Source: Meandrina meandrites (taxonomy: Eukaryota; Cnidaria; Anthozoa; Scleractinia; Meandrinidae). From it: a DNA stretch of 64,000 bases. Under the pieces are notes generated by a model. It ran no database searches and was not told the origin of the DNA. It was given only the letters and a program-made list of their open reading frames with translations. This document shows, piece after piece, positions 1 to 11,700 of this stretch (its first letter is position 1; each line of letters opens with the position of its first letter). The position numbers and the translations under genes were made by a program. The stretch lies in the NCBI GenBank assembly GCA_963693305.1, contig OY855912.1, positions 2,692,501 to 2,756,500 on the forward strand, written 5' to 3'.

Positions 1-68
1 CTTATCACTAGTGCGTAATCATTGAAAGTTATCAAAGTTTCACACACTCTTGTTTTGTTTTAATCCAG

Positions 69-98
69 GTTGCTCACTGTTATTGAGATTCTTCCATC
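69..98 (+). promoter_or_regulatory. 5' UTR start of gene A at a conserved 3' splice site
   Basis: A pyrimidine-rich tract ends in CAG at 66-68, 30 bases before the ATG. The same arrangement precedes the ATG in copy B (acceptor AG 21796-21797) and, with a diverged tract, in copy C (...TACTCAG). This suggests an unseen non-coding leader exon upstream, outside the window for copy A. Confidence 0.5.
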
Positions 99-1107
99 AT
101 GCCTGATTCAACAGGTGTTGCCATGACAACGGCACTCTCCATACTCGTCATTTTAGATATCGGGGGAAATCTTCTCGTGTGTGCGATCATAAGGAGAAAT
201 CAGGATATGAGGTATGTTGATGCTAGATGTGTATACTTCATTAAATCTATAAAACTGTCAAAGATGTTTCTTGTACAGTTTGGAGGCTCGGCTAATGTTG
301 CTATGGGCGTAACTATATCTGTCATTTTACCTACAACCGATTTTTTGAAACGTAGTTTATGAACTGTTCGGTCTGTTTGAACCAAGTAAATTAATATCAT
401 TGCAATATGAGCCTCAAAATCAGACTCGGCGGCCATGTTAGTGTGTCAAGCCATTCTTCCGGGAATTAAACTCTATTTTTATGTAACAAGACGCCCGTTG
501 GCCGTTTCCGCGGGATGGGAATGACTTTTCACGGTCACATTCTGTTTAAAATGTACAAATAAATGGAAATGAAAGTACAAGTACTCAATAAGGTAATTTA
601 AAAGACGCCAAAGTCACAACATGAAACGTATGCGCTAACGTGACTTTGGCCTACGAAAGGTGTTGTGTTACAAAGATGCGATTTTCATAAATTCCGGGAA
701 AAATTGCCAAGGCTAATCAACAAATGACCTTTATCGGTTTTTACAATTATCAACAGGGCGATCGTTGAGAACTCGATCTTGTTTGACGCACGCCTTTTAA
801 CCTGTCACCGGCGTAATAGTTGAGAATAAAGTTACATCCAAACTGTAAACAATCGACAATTACTTCTTTTGTTATGTATTCAGTCGCCATGAGCTGTGAA
901 AATCTTGAAAACTTCCACTCCCGCTCACTGATCAGCTCTTATTACGGTTTAAATATTGTGAATGAAATCGGACGTTGCCGACGGGAGCTTTTGAAGTGAA
1001 TTTATAGTCGCTGTTCATAATACTTTGGACGAGATCTCAGTGAACATGCTACCACCATGTACCACGGGAAACAAACACATTGCTCCGTGAGAAACCAGTA
1101 TCTTCTG

Positions 1108-1161
<54 letters not shown>

Positions 1162-3427
1162 ACATGCACACTTGTGACTACAAACTTGATCGAAATAAAT
1201 TGATTTGTAGAAAGCGCGGTTTCCGCAGTTTCTACAATAAATCCAAACGTACGTGCCCTTACTTACTTTGAGAGAGCATACATTGCTAAATTACCAAGGC
1301 TAATCAGCAAAATGGCTCAGCTATCGGTTTTTATAATTACCTTGTCTGCCTTTTCTTGACAAGTAACTGAACGTGTTCGAAGCAGCAAGGGTTTCTTTTA
1401 CTACATTGAAAACGTATAAAATTTACCGTTCAGTGAACAAAATTGTACGTTGCCAGCGATGGTTAGAAAAATTATCGAGCATACCTTAGGTGAAATCTCG
1501 AATCGACGAGAGCTTTCGATAGATTTTACCGCACAACATCGAACTCATGCAACTCATCGAACACATCGAACAACATCGAACCCATCGAACACATCGAACC
1601 ACATCGAACCACATCGAACCCATCGAACACATCGAACCACATCGAACACATCGAACGCATCGAACGCATCAAAACGATCAAGCCGAATTTACTACGCGGT
1701 TCATCCCGCGTAATAATCGTCTTTTGTTTGAGTAAATCAATATGGCCGCTGGTCACGTGAGTGAAAACGCTCTATAAAGATGTTTTTCCAATAAGAAAAA
1801 TGCGTTCTGCGTACGTTACAGTGAATATGATGAAATTTGTATGAACCACGTGCATGTTTAGATAAACTCAAATGTCTCTGTATTAATCACAACATTTTCA
1901 ATACCACAGGACACCCGTGAATTACCTACTCGTAAACCTGGCTGCAGCAGATATCCTGTACGCAATGTTTATCGCCCCGAACATTTTCGTTGTCCAATTT
2001 CCTTTCATCGGCCATCCGGATGGGGTGATTGGGCAAATCGTTTGTAAAGTAGTGACAGGTGGATCAGTAGCGTGGGTTGGAGGATTCTCTTCGATTCTTA
2101 CCCTGCTCATAATCGCCATTGAACGATATTATGCAGTGATGTATCCATATGGTAACAAAGGGACACTTACCAATCGTAAATTGAAGGTGAGTCTTATTCA
2201 TAAATTTTAATTTTTGATGGTTCATTCATATTTAGACTTATGTTTGTTTGAGTTTGTATCCAGGTTTGACGTCCCACCAAAAAACGGTTGTCAAGCAGTC
2301 TCATTTCCATTTTCCCGCATGCTCAACTTTAAATAAATGCAGGACAACGGAAAAGATATATCGGAATATCGAAATGTTTATAAGCTGGTGACGTTATCCC
2401 TTTCCACGAAAATGTCTTATTAATAACCGTTTTGTTAAGTTGCTGTGAGTTAATATTCCGCGGTTTACGCTTTGTTATTTCAGGTGATCATTCCTGGTGT
2501 TTGGATCTGCTCATTAATATTCAATATTCCACAGTTCCTGGTTTTGAACTTAAACAAGGAGAGCAACACATGCGAGTATATGTGGCCGGAGGAGTGGATG
2601 ATGAAAGTTTATCAGACATTGAAGTGGAATCTCGTGACAGCTGGTACCTTGTTGGTTATGATTGTGCTGTACTCCAGAATTGTGTACGCTTTGTGGTTTA
2701 AACCTGACGATAGCAATCAACTCACTCACCAACAAATGGTACGTATTAACTCAGTAGGATCCAGTAACTCCACATCTTTCGCTATATACAGATCAAAAAT
2801 TGGTGACATGGTAGGGTTTCTAATGAACTACTTTCAGACGTAAGTTATTATTCGTATTTGGAAAACACAGAATGAGCTTGTTATTAGGCTTCTGAATGGA
2901 GAACGAGAAGGTTTGCTCCATAACATCAAAAGACTACACTTAGATTATACTGTATATTATCGGGTATAATCAACGTGAACCTTCAATTATTTATCACTAC
3001 TCAGGGCGTCCTCAAGGTACGGAAGCGTGTCACCTTGATGATCGTGGCTGTCAGTATCATATTTGGAATCTGTTGGGGCTTTTGTCAAGTTGTCTACACC
3101 TTGATGTTTACTGCATCTTATGACGTTGGTCCCATCCCAGTCGCCATCGCCAACACAATGGTCTTGCTCAATGCTGCTGTCAATCCGTATATTTACGCTT
3201 TGTTGAACCAGCAATTCAGGAAAAAGGCCAAGAGGATGCTCTGCTGCGGCTTCTCTTCTATAAACAAGATTCATACAACAGGTACGAGCGACGCCACGGA
3301 CGTCCAGCTGGCCAACAGCAGCACTCAACCAACCCAGATGACAAATACGACACAAGCTTCGGGCGGAGAGAAAGGGAACGTCTACGCCTGCACCGACAGT
3401 ACCCGCCAGACGCACTCAGCAGTGTGA
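99..3427 (+). CDS. Class A GPCR, family 1 copy A (four exons)
   Basis: Rhodopsin-like receptor, 355 aa, joined from 99-211, 1910-2186, 2484-2738 and 3005-3427. All introns are GT-AG (GTATGT, GTGAGT, GTACGT donors), phases 2, 0, 0. Exon 1 gives TM1 with GGN (N24). Exon 2 gives TM2 with LAAAD (D52), a Cys at 83 before TM3, and ERY (109-111) in place of DRY. Exon 3 gives TM4-5 with a Cys at 160 in extracellular loop 2, a likely disulfide partner. Exon 4 gives TM6 (CWG at 238-240, the usual Pro replaced), TM7 (NPYIY, 275-279) and a Ser/Thr-rich tail after a CC pair at 295-296. The start Met follows a short 5' UTR beginning at a 3' splice site (AG 67-68), conserved in copies B and C. The stop is five codons earlier than in copy B. 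It looks like a peptide-type receptor, but the ligand is unknown. Expected at the plasma membrane. Confidence 0.88.
1109..1159. repeat. (TCAA)n microsatellite
   Basis: About twelve near-perfect TCAA units inside intron 1 of gene A. The same motif recurs, shorter, near 4167 and 25212. Confidence 0.95.
1535..1672. repeat. GAACACATC-type minisatellite
   Basis: An array of 9-10-base units of the form CATCGAACMC. It is open in several frames but repetitive and not protein-like. It is part of the 486-1710 insertion. Confidence 0.85.
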
Positions 3428-4579
3428 TTTTCCAAGGAGTAGTGTATTTGTTCCATCACTATCAGGTGTTAATGCGGCACTTGTACAAACATTTTGCAAT
3501 ATTTTGGTCAAAGCAGTGCAAAACAACTACGACTTGTATTTAGTATCTTCGCTCGTACTCGAAATGCACATAAAATACCAGCATGAATATATTAACTAGA
3601 GTGTTGATGGAGAGCAAATGGTACGTAATTAAGTTTTTGGCGATTTTTTTAAGCCACAATGGCAGAATTTGATAAAAGTTTTGCCCGACTTGAACCATCG
3701 TAAATCCGTAACTCGTGGTAACATCTTTAATAGTTTCTTTTCATTAGTGTTATATGTTTTAACGAAACTTGACTTGACCATTATTTTTAAGTTTCCATTG
3801 AATGTAAATATATAGATATCCTTTGGCTTTTGAGCTTTCAAAGTCATACTCATGATTGTGTCCCTGTAATTAAGTAGCGAGAAGTATTGTGATGAGCTTG
3901 TTTTGGCAATTGTATAAAACTAAATTAAATATACTGAACTTATATTGGAGGCCATTGTAACGCGACATGACGTCATAATTGACGTGTCATCACCATGGAA
4001 ATAAGATTGGTAATGATGTGGTATTACACGTCATGAGAGTTCCATTACCACATAAGTACTTTTGGAGACATTGGAGACTACGATTAGGGACTCTTTCTTC
4101 CCCTATCCCTATTGAATAACTTGTTCTATGATATTTCGGTACTATCAGCATCGACAGCTCCCTAGCAACACAATCTATCAATCAATCAATCAATTTATCT
4201 ACGTCATAATGCAGGATGAGATTGCCCTCCATATCCGAGCCAGAAGCTCATTTAAAAAGCGCATAACGCTAATAAGGACCATGTTCCCAATAGTGATGTG
4301 GTCTTCTAATCAGGCTGGGGTCAAATACATGTAACATATTCTGAACATTTAAATTTTCAATCTGCGATGCTTGTATTTTGTTAATCTCTCTCTTTTCCTT
4401 TTCCTTTCTTTTTGTCTCTACGTTTCTATTATACTTATTTTTTTTCCTTTTTGTATTACAATGTATGTACAATGTACTTATACATATAAATATATATATT
4501 AGATAATTTGTATTATAAATAGACTGTCCTACGAAAACTAGTACTAGCTACCTGCAGGCACGTCGAATCATGGTATCAT

Positions 4580-6890
4580 GGTGAACACATCTCTCACTAT
4601 GAGAAGCGGAAAATAACTATTTTCTAGCCTATTTTTTTCGTATCCTGGTGAATGAATTAATTCTCAGCTCTTCTAATGGAAGAAGACGACGAAAGAGATC
4701 GTACTGAGGATGGATTTGCATCTGACGACGCCAAAAGCGATCCAAAATCATCCCATGTGCGTATTACGCAACCAAGTTTAGATCTCAACAGATACATCGT
4801 GGACAAGTTTCATCCGACGTCGGCTAAATCAAAGCATGCACCCTTTGAATCAATTGATCTGTCGCTGTACAAGCCTTCTGCGAGGTGTTTAGCGTTCTGC
4901 ACATCCGAGAATCGACTCTTGTTTTGGATCACTGCATTCGCGCAAAGATATTATGAGCTTTTGACCAGACAATCAGCGGGATACAAGGTCATCTGGAGAG
5001 AACAAGATGGTTATAGTTCTCCTTCGAAATGCGACAAACTCGTCATCCATCTAGTTGAAGAAACTTCTACTTCAGAGGATATATTAGTGGTGATCACAAT
5101 ATTCACCACGACTGGCAGAATTCAAGTTCAAGGAAAGAAAATTGAGGCCTGGAGTACACACGAGTTTCCGGTGCTTCGTGAAAGCGTAAACAAACTAAGC
5201 AAAATTGAGAATTTCTCAGGTATCTCTTCAGTCCAAGACAATTCTATCTTCGCGTCGTCGCTTCACAATTTTTTTGCCAATTCTATTCACTTCGTTGCTG
5301 AAGACGAAATCCCTTCTTCCAACACAACCGATGGTCTCGCGCAGAAAGAGGTAGCGATTACAACAAACACAGCCTTGTCAGCACCGCCTGCCGAGCCTTT
5401 AACAATTACACCTAACCGTCTAAGAACGATCTCGTCAATGAGAGATACACTTGGCCAATTAGAAGCAGACTTCACTCAGTTTCAAATAATAAGCTCCGGC
5501 GACCTTCAGCAGATGAAAGACAAAATGGTACGACAGGATAATCTCCTGAAACTTCAAAAACAAGCAATTGATGAAATTTCATCTGATCTTTCATTACAAG
5601 TCAAATTACTTCAGGACATGCTATCGCAGCAATCCACTCAAATTAAAAAGCTACAAGAAGAAAACCAGTCTCTTCAAAAGAAACACTCTAAAACCCAGTG
5701 GGCGTACAATCCGATTTGGCCTTGAAAGAGCAACACGATGGACTCTTAACGGAAGTTAATTTTCTCAAAGAACAAGTCCGGGCGTTGTGGGAGAAACCGT
5801 TGGATACACCCGATAATACGGAAACAACCACCAAAGATCCTCACGCGATCTTGGAAGCCTCAGAGCCCACCGAGGAAAATCCTTTACCAAAACCTCCAAC
5901 AGAAGACAACATCGTCCCCAATGGGCAAGCTCCCTTGCAAAAAGACCATTCGGGAAACAACGACCCCCCTGGACAGTTGCCTCCAATCACTGTTAAATCA
6001 AACACAGCAGTCTTTCTCTGTGATTCGAACGGAAAATTCCTTAACAAGAGGAAACTATTTAAGCCACAGCAAGAACACAAATACTTTAGATGTCCTAAGG
6101 TCGAGCATGCAAGAGATGCTGTACAAAATGCACTTCAAGAACACCCTGAATTAATTGTGATTCATACAGGGACCAACAACCTTACGCCGACAACTCCGAT
6201 TGATACTTTCACCTCTGACATCTCTACTTAAGTGACGGAAGCATCAACAAAGTTCTCTAAAAGTAAAATAATTTATTCTACTCTTCTACCACGCGCTGAT
6301 ATACCTAGTCACATCATTGCCAACATTAATGATCAACTTATCAATGGATGCTCCAAATTGCCAAATGTCCATCTTGTAACTCATACTAATGTCTTCTCCA
6401 AGGGATTAGAAGCTTTACATGATGATAAACATCTAAAAAGGCGACATATCGGATTGTTCGCGGCTAACCTCGTGACGCGATCCGTGGCAGAACAAGACCT
6501 CCAACCAGGCGATCCCCGTCCAGTCATGATCATTTGCCCCGCCAAACGTCCCAGCCTCAATCAACACCATTTGAGAATTACGCATCCTACAGTGATGTTG
6601 TCAAGAACTTTCGCAATAGTGGCCATCGTACTTTACCGTCCCAACGAATGAATCAACCTCTGCCTCAGCACCAACCGCCGCCACCAGTTTATCTCCCACC
6701 TCAAATTCATCAGTCAGCATCCGGCGCTCCCCCCGTTACAAAGTAGCAGTTACCCGCTAATCCAGAAAACGGTAAAGACCCACCTGTTGACATTCCTAGA
6801 GAACTAATATCTCTTTTAAGATTAATTAAGAGTTATGTTTAGAGCTAATTAATTTATTTACTAGGATACGATTAATCTCGTCTTCTAGAT
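4580..6890 (+). mobile_element. Insertion in unit A carrying an ORF1-like pseudogene
   Basis: Units A and B align up to the TAGCTACCTGCAGGCA motif (near 4545 and 25510) and again from GTACAAAAGTTAGTGGAG (near 6895 and 25578). Unit A has 2.3 kb between these points. Unit B has about 50 bases ending in a TTG-rich tail that resembles a non-LTR retrotransposon 3' end. The insert's only coding content is the broken SGNH/coiled-coil frame, which fits a retroelement ORF1. No reverse transcriptase is present. Exact ends are uncertain. Confidence 0.5.
4676..6746 (+). pseudogene. Decayed ORF1-like protein with coiled coil and SGNH-hydrolase-like domain
   Basis: The first part (4676-5725) is 349 aa, acidic at the N-terminus, with a globular region around residues 75-180 and a coiled coil at about 255-345 that runs on in another frame from 5698. 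The second part (to 6231) has a proline-rich linker and the start of an SGNH/GDSL-like domain: CDSN for block I and HTGTNN for the Asn block. A TAA at 6229-6231 breaks it. The same frame continues from 6232 and includes DDKHLKRR, matching the DxxH catalytic block. The tail, starting FENYASYSDVV, moves to a third frame from about 6534 and ends at 6746. One nonsense codon and two frameshifts make it a pseudogene. Esterase-like ORF1 proteins are known from CR1-type retrotransposons, which is the suggested origin; a host gene copy is the alternative. Confidence 0.65.
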
Positions 6891-6976
6891 AGATGTACAA
6901 AAGTTAGTGGAGTTTTATTTTCCTAGCGAGGAACTATTTAAACAATAGAGTGTTTCTGTCGAGGAGCTATCGGTTG

Positions 6977-6991
6977 TTAGTATCACCCAAC

Positions 6992-7029
<38 letters not shown>

Positions 7030-7173
7030 GCTACTAGAGGACTATTAGTAATAGTCCTCGAGTAGCGAAATTCACGACGCTTTCTTTCGTTTTATTCCTA
7101 AATAAATCTTTCTTCAACTTGCATTTGCTAGCTTTATTATTGCTTTTTCTGTCCGACTAGTTGGGTGATACTA

Positions 7174-7174
<1 letters not shown>
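6977..7174. mobile_element. MITE with 19-bp perfect terminal inverted repeats
   Basis: It begins TTAGTATCACCCAACTAGT and ends with the exact reverse complement. It is absent from unit B, where the sequence runs GGTTG directly into ATAGTCG. It has no coding capacity and abuts the next palindrome. Confidence 0.75.
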
Positions 7175-7207
<33 letters not shown>

Positions 7208-7279
7208 GTCAATAGCCCATTCGGCTTCGCCTCATGGGCTATTGACCCGTAGCCCTTTCGGGCTACGGGTCTAATTGTT
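7175..7279. mobile_element. Foldback palindrome with ACAATTAGAC ends
   Basis: A 105-bp near-perfect palindrome with ends AACAATTAGACCC / GGGTCTAATTGTT and an internal second hairpin (TAGCCC...GGGCTA). It is absent from unit B. A second element at 27462-27563 has the same ends. Confidence 0.75.
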
Positions 7280-7317
7280 AAATAGTCGTCATAGTTGCCC
7301 GCGGAAATTTGATGCTC

Positions 7318-7982
7318 TTAAGGACGTTCGCGCGAAAATTTTCTAGTCGATAGATTTTTTTTAAATTTTTACTGAGGACGGATAATGAGTTACTTGTGTC
7401 AGAAATACAAAAAAATGTGGGGGTCACCGACTTCGTTTCAGAGATAAAGTCTGTAGAAAACTACCCTGATTTTGAAAAATTGGCGCACGTAATTTCGCAT
7501 GGCTTTCAAGGTTTGTAGTTTAAATTATCGATGATGAGAAAACGGAGGCAAACGATCTTGGTGATATTTTGAAGAAGTGCGTCTGTTGCGTAAATAATTT
7601 TAAGTGTTGCCATCTTTTATGCAAAACTTAGCCCTGGAAGAGGCATTTGAACCCGTCGTACGACAAAACGAAAAGATCAAAAAGCGGAATTTGAACGTGC
7701 GTTGGAGCAAAAAAATCAACCTTTAAATCGATAGATTTTTTTCATTTTCTCACAAAACGTAGATAATCGTTAACAAAAGTGATCTGTTAAGAAAAAAGTA
7801 GGGGTCACCGACCATTTAAGCCAGCAAACTGCAAGCGAAGTTATCGCAACGGCTACTCACCCTATATGTGGTTGGAAAGTTTCCTCAGCGCGCGCGCTCG
7901 ATGCATAACGTGGCGTAGCGTTGCGACAGGAATTACGTGCGCAGTAAGGATGCGCATAAACAATTAGCGCGAACGTCCTTAA
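7318..7982. mobile_element. TTAA-flanked MITE, GGACGTTCGCGC family
   Basis: The 657-bp body (7322-7978) starts GGACGTTCGCGC and ends GCGCGAACGTCC, perfect 12-bp inverted repeats. TTAA flanks it on both sides (7318-7321 and 7979-7982). Unit B has the clean empty site GCTC-TTAA-AACA at 25699-25702. A TTAA duplication is the signature of piggyBac and Kolobok transposases; no transposase frame is present, so this is non-autonomous. Internally it has two diverged copies of a module that includes GGGGTCACCGAC (near 7420 and 7800). Confidence 0.85.
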
Positions 7983-8539
7983 AACAAATACTAGTTAAAT
8001 ATTAAAACAAATATTATGCTAGTTTTAAGAACATCACTTTTCCAAGGAGCAATTATCAGAACGACAGTTCCGAGACAAAAACACTGTATTGTTGAACACT
8101 AAATTTCATTTCACGCGTCCTTTCAAAATCGACCATCTAATATTAGAATGAATGACTTGAAGCCGAAATATAACAAATGAAACAAAACCGGACAAGAAAT
8201 CCACCAAAGCAGATCAATCAAATATTTATTCATATTTTTGTCTGTAAGCCCGCTTGTTTTACCTCGGACGCCCGTCGGGCACTATGGGCTGATATTGTCT
8301 GTGCGCGGATAAACACTATTGCCTCAAGTCATCAATTTAAACCAATCAGAATCAGAGAAAATTTAATGGTGAACTATAATTTATAAAACATCAATTTTTA
8401 CGAATTTAACACTCGAAGAAAGAAAATAAACGTATCTATAAGGTGAACGAATGATCCTCGCAGTGAAATTGCAATTAATAAAGAAATTGCAAAGAAAAAA
8501 GCCTCACAATTGACCTTGCTCCCAATGTGTGGCTTCCTA

Positions 8540-8625
8540 GCTCGTGCATGTCAGGGCTTCAACAGGATTTGAACCCGTGACCTCTGCGATACTGGTAAAA
8601 CGCTCTAAAATTTTCGGAAATTCTT
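8540..8625 (-). repeat. tRNA-derived SINE fragment
   Basis: On the minus strand there is a tRNA-like 3' half with a Pol III B box (GGTTCAAATCC) inside a T-arm-like stem (CACGG / CTGTTG), preceded by a remnant TAGAGCG. A shorter copy in unit B (near 26265-26310) lacks about 45 bases of the tRNA-like part. No intact A box or full cloverleaf can be drawn, so it is not a tRNA gene. Confidence 0.45.
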
Positions 8626-8742
8626 CAAGGTGCGAAGCAAAATTTAGCCGGTGGAACGAATATTCCTTCCCAAAATCACACAAAAAACGACAAGAGCGCA
8701 AATCCTTTTGATGAGAACAGGATAACGTTGAGAGGTGAGCTT

Positions 8743-11700
8743 GTAGCGGAGCTCCAGCGCGCAAAGCGCGCCAGCGGAGCACCATGGGTAAGAAATTTTG
8801 GTAAACCATCAAGCCGAGAAAATTTGGTACTCACGTGACCGTACGAGCGTCCGAGCGTCCGTCCGTACAGACTCTGGGGGAGGGGGAGGGTAGTCACAGG
8901 ACAATTGCCGCCTTGGTTAATGTTTAAAAATCTTCGATATTGAACTTCCATGTTATGGTCAATTGACAGCCGTCAAAACAAGGTATCCGCTGACCCGTAT
9001 CACATGACCATATCGCGGGCTCAGGCGTAGAGCTAATCGAGATGACGTCTTTTTTGGAAGTTGACCGCTGACCAGGTTATGGTTTTCCAATTCATCGCGG
9101 GCTCAAGTATTCATTTTTACTTAGCCTGATAATTTTATCATCGCGTAAATTCAGATTTAAACAAAGGGCAAGGTAAATAACCGACAAGCTCTGCTTTTAG
9201 GCTTGGCTAAATCTATTTTAGAAATAATTAATTTAGTTTTTTTTTCTCATGTTAAATAAATGATCTGGACATTTCATTTCAACTTAAACGAAGCGATTGT
9301 ATGAAAAGGCGGCAAATCTTTGGTACGCTGTTCACCTTTAAAGCTGAATGAAAGACGTGAAGAAAGCTGCTGGCGAACATCGACCTTCGTGAATATTTCT
9401 CACTTTATTTACTCATCTACATCATGGAAACTTATGCCAAATGATTTAGGACAACCTCTTAACGGGAAGATCCGAAATAATTGCCGATTTGAACATCAGT
9501 CGGGGGAACAAGTACTGGTTTCGGGCAATTTTCGTGTGCTCGCCGATGATTGCCCGAATAGGTTCCGATTGATTTCGTCCAATGAGAGTATTGTACGAAT
9601 ACCTCCGAAGAGACTAGAGATTGTTTTAGTATTCAAAATGGCGATTTTAGCCACGCGGGTTTCCATAAACTGATCGAATCGAATCTCTCTTGATTGGAAA
9701 AAAAGGTTTAACAATTTCAATCGCCTAAAACATTTGTGTTTGAGCAGCTGCAGGTCGAAACTGTGGTTGCCCAAGGTTGTTTGCAAACGTGTGGACTTCG
9801 GTGGAAGATGTTAATGTCATGTACATCGAACAAAATTATGCATGAAAGGCACGGGAAGCTCTAAATGGCAAGGTACGCAGAAACATCAATATTTGTCGCT
9901 AAATTTAAACTTAATTTAGAACTTTATGCCAGTGAAGACCTGTGACGACTTGCCGTACGGCATGGAAGGCGGCAGCTTTTCATCCCGGCGTTTTCAGTAT
10001 ACCAGTACAACACTGTAGTCACTGTAAAACGAATTAAAAGCCCAGTTTCTCGAAAATAAATAAAGTATATATTTATCTATCTAAAAGAGAACTTACTTCA
10101 GCAGTTAACATTTTTATAACAGGTATTTTCAGTCATGATGACTTGTCTTTGTCTAACAATTTCCAATATGAGTACTGACAATACTTGTAGTTCTGTAATT
10201 ACACAAAAAATATCCTAACACAACGCGAGAGACCAGACTGGCAGATGCACGGAAATTATGGCAGGGTGAATTTTCTCTTCAGATGAACTTTAGATTTTAA
10301 CAAATATCTACACGCCAAAGTTCTGTTTAATTTGTAAAGATTGTATCTAAGACCAAGTGCGTATTTTAATACAATCTTTACAGATTTTGCAATTCCCTAA
10401 ATTGGATTCAAAATAACTTAATTTAGGGAATTGGTAAATCTTCCAGGTGAAATTTATTTATTATGGGTTTGTTTAGCTTTGTCTCCTATAGTATCTTTAA
10501 TACTAATTATTGATCTGTTTGGTTTGTATAATCAATTATTGAAAAGGTTGTGGCTATATGCTGAGTATACTGAAATCCTTATTTTCGGAAAAGATGCTAA
10601 ATCTTTAGAGCGAAATTTATTTTTTAATATTTTTAATCATTGTTAAAATTATGATTTTCAATGATTGAATTTCTATTAGTGTCAGGCTTCTCCAGTTTGA
10701 TCAGGATTGTAATAAGTTTTGATGTGAAGCTATGTTTTGTCTCATGTAAAACAGATATGCTTATTGATGTGCATTATAAAACTTGAAATTAAAACAAATT
10801 GTTTATTGTTTATGGCAAAATTGTTAATTTGGCTCTTAAGGGGGAAGAATTTTTTAAGACTACCGTATAAAGATTCAGCCTTGATTCTGTAAGTGCTAGG
10901 AAGGTCCTGATTTAGGGACTGTTAGAACTAAACTGAAAGTGTAAAATGAATATCATGTTTACTTTACTACCAAGGCTGTCTATAATAATTTAAACAAAGT
11001 CTTGATCAGGGTTTGTTTTGTTTGTTTTTATTTTAGCATTAGATTTTTCAGGTGTATTAACACCCAAATCGTATCAAAAATGCTGTTAAATCATACTAAT
11101 GGGTAATCATTTTGTCCCCTCTTCTTTCAGGTTGGGCTTACATATACAAAGACTTGCAAGCAGTCTAGTCCTGGCCTTGTTCAATGCAAATTAAAATTAC
11201 AATAAAAGAACATTTTGAATTTTCTAATCTTTAATAGTTGTGTTGTTTAGTTCTTTTTCTAGCAATCTGATTTATACCCTCAATCCCTTGATCTTATTTT
11301 TCCTCGTCTTTCCATATCTCCTTTGTCCACACTTTCCACAGCTTCCACCAAGATTTTCTTTTCTTCATCGTCTCCTAGGAACCTTGCAGACATTATTTTT
11401 TAAATTTATTTAATCAATTAAATATTTGCATACCTTGTGCAAGGTCAATGAGTTGACAGGTACTGGGCTGAAGTTGTGATCGGTATCTAGATTTCAGAAT
11501 GGTGGATGAGAGGGGAAACTCATTGAACCACATTGTTTTGATGCCATTGTTACCACCGGTTTTTCTTTATATATTTATAAATTTAGATCTTACAAGGGTA
11601 TTGACCCTAATTTCTGGGATTGCTTAAATTGTTATTGTGAAATTTTGTGTAGTGACAATGGAAGCATTCAAACTTTATAAGTGTTAAGAATACCTGGTTT

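Larger units (their letters stand above)
486..1710. repeat. 1.2-kb insertion in intron 1 of gene A
   Basis: Copy B reads straight through this site (ATG TAATAATCG near 22510). In copy A 1,225 extra bases lie between two TA dinucleotides (484-485 and 1711-1712). The insert holds a TCAA microsatellite, a GAACACATC-type minisatellite, and two diverged copies of a ~55-bp motif near 700 and 1288. No terminal inverted repeats or transposase frame are evident, so the class is undetermined. Confidence 0.6.

Noticed and set aside
1450..1756. Overlapping frames in both strands with MRSMCSM / HRTHRTT repeats
   Set aside because: Generated by the GAACACATC minisatellite; low complexity.
2987..3415. 142-aa minus-strand frame opposite exon 4 of gene A
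   Set aside because: Shadow frame of the TM6-7 exon; no family motif.
8560..8600. tRNA gene
   Set aside because: Only the T-arm/B-box half is recognisable; no acceptor stem or anticodon arm, and copies are truncated differently. SINE fragment is the better reading.
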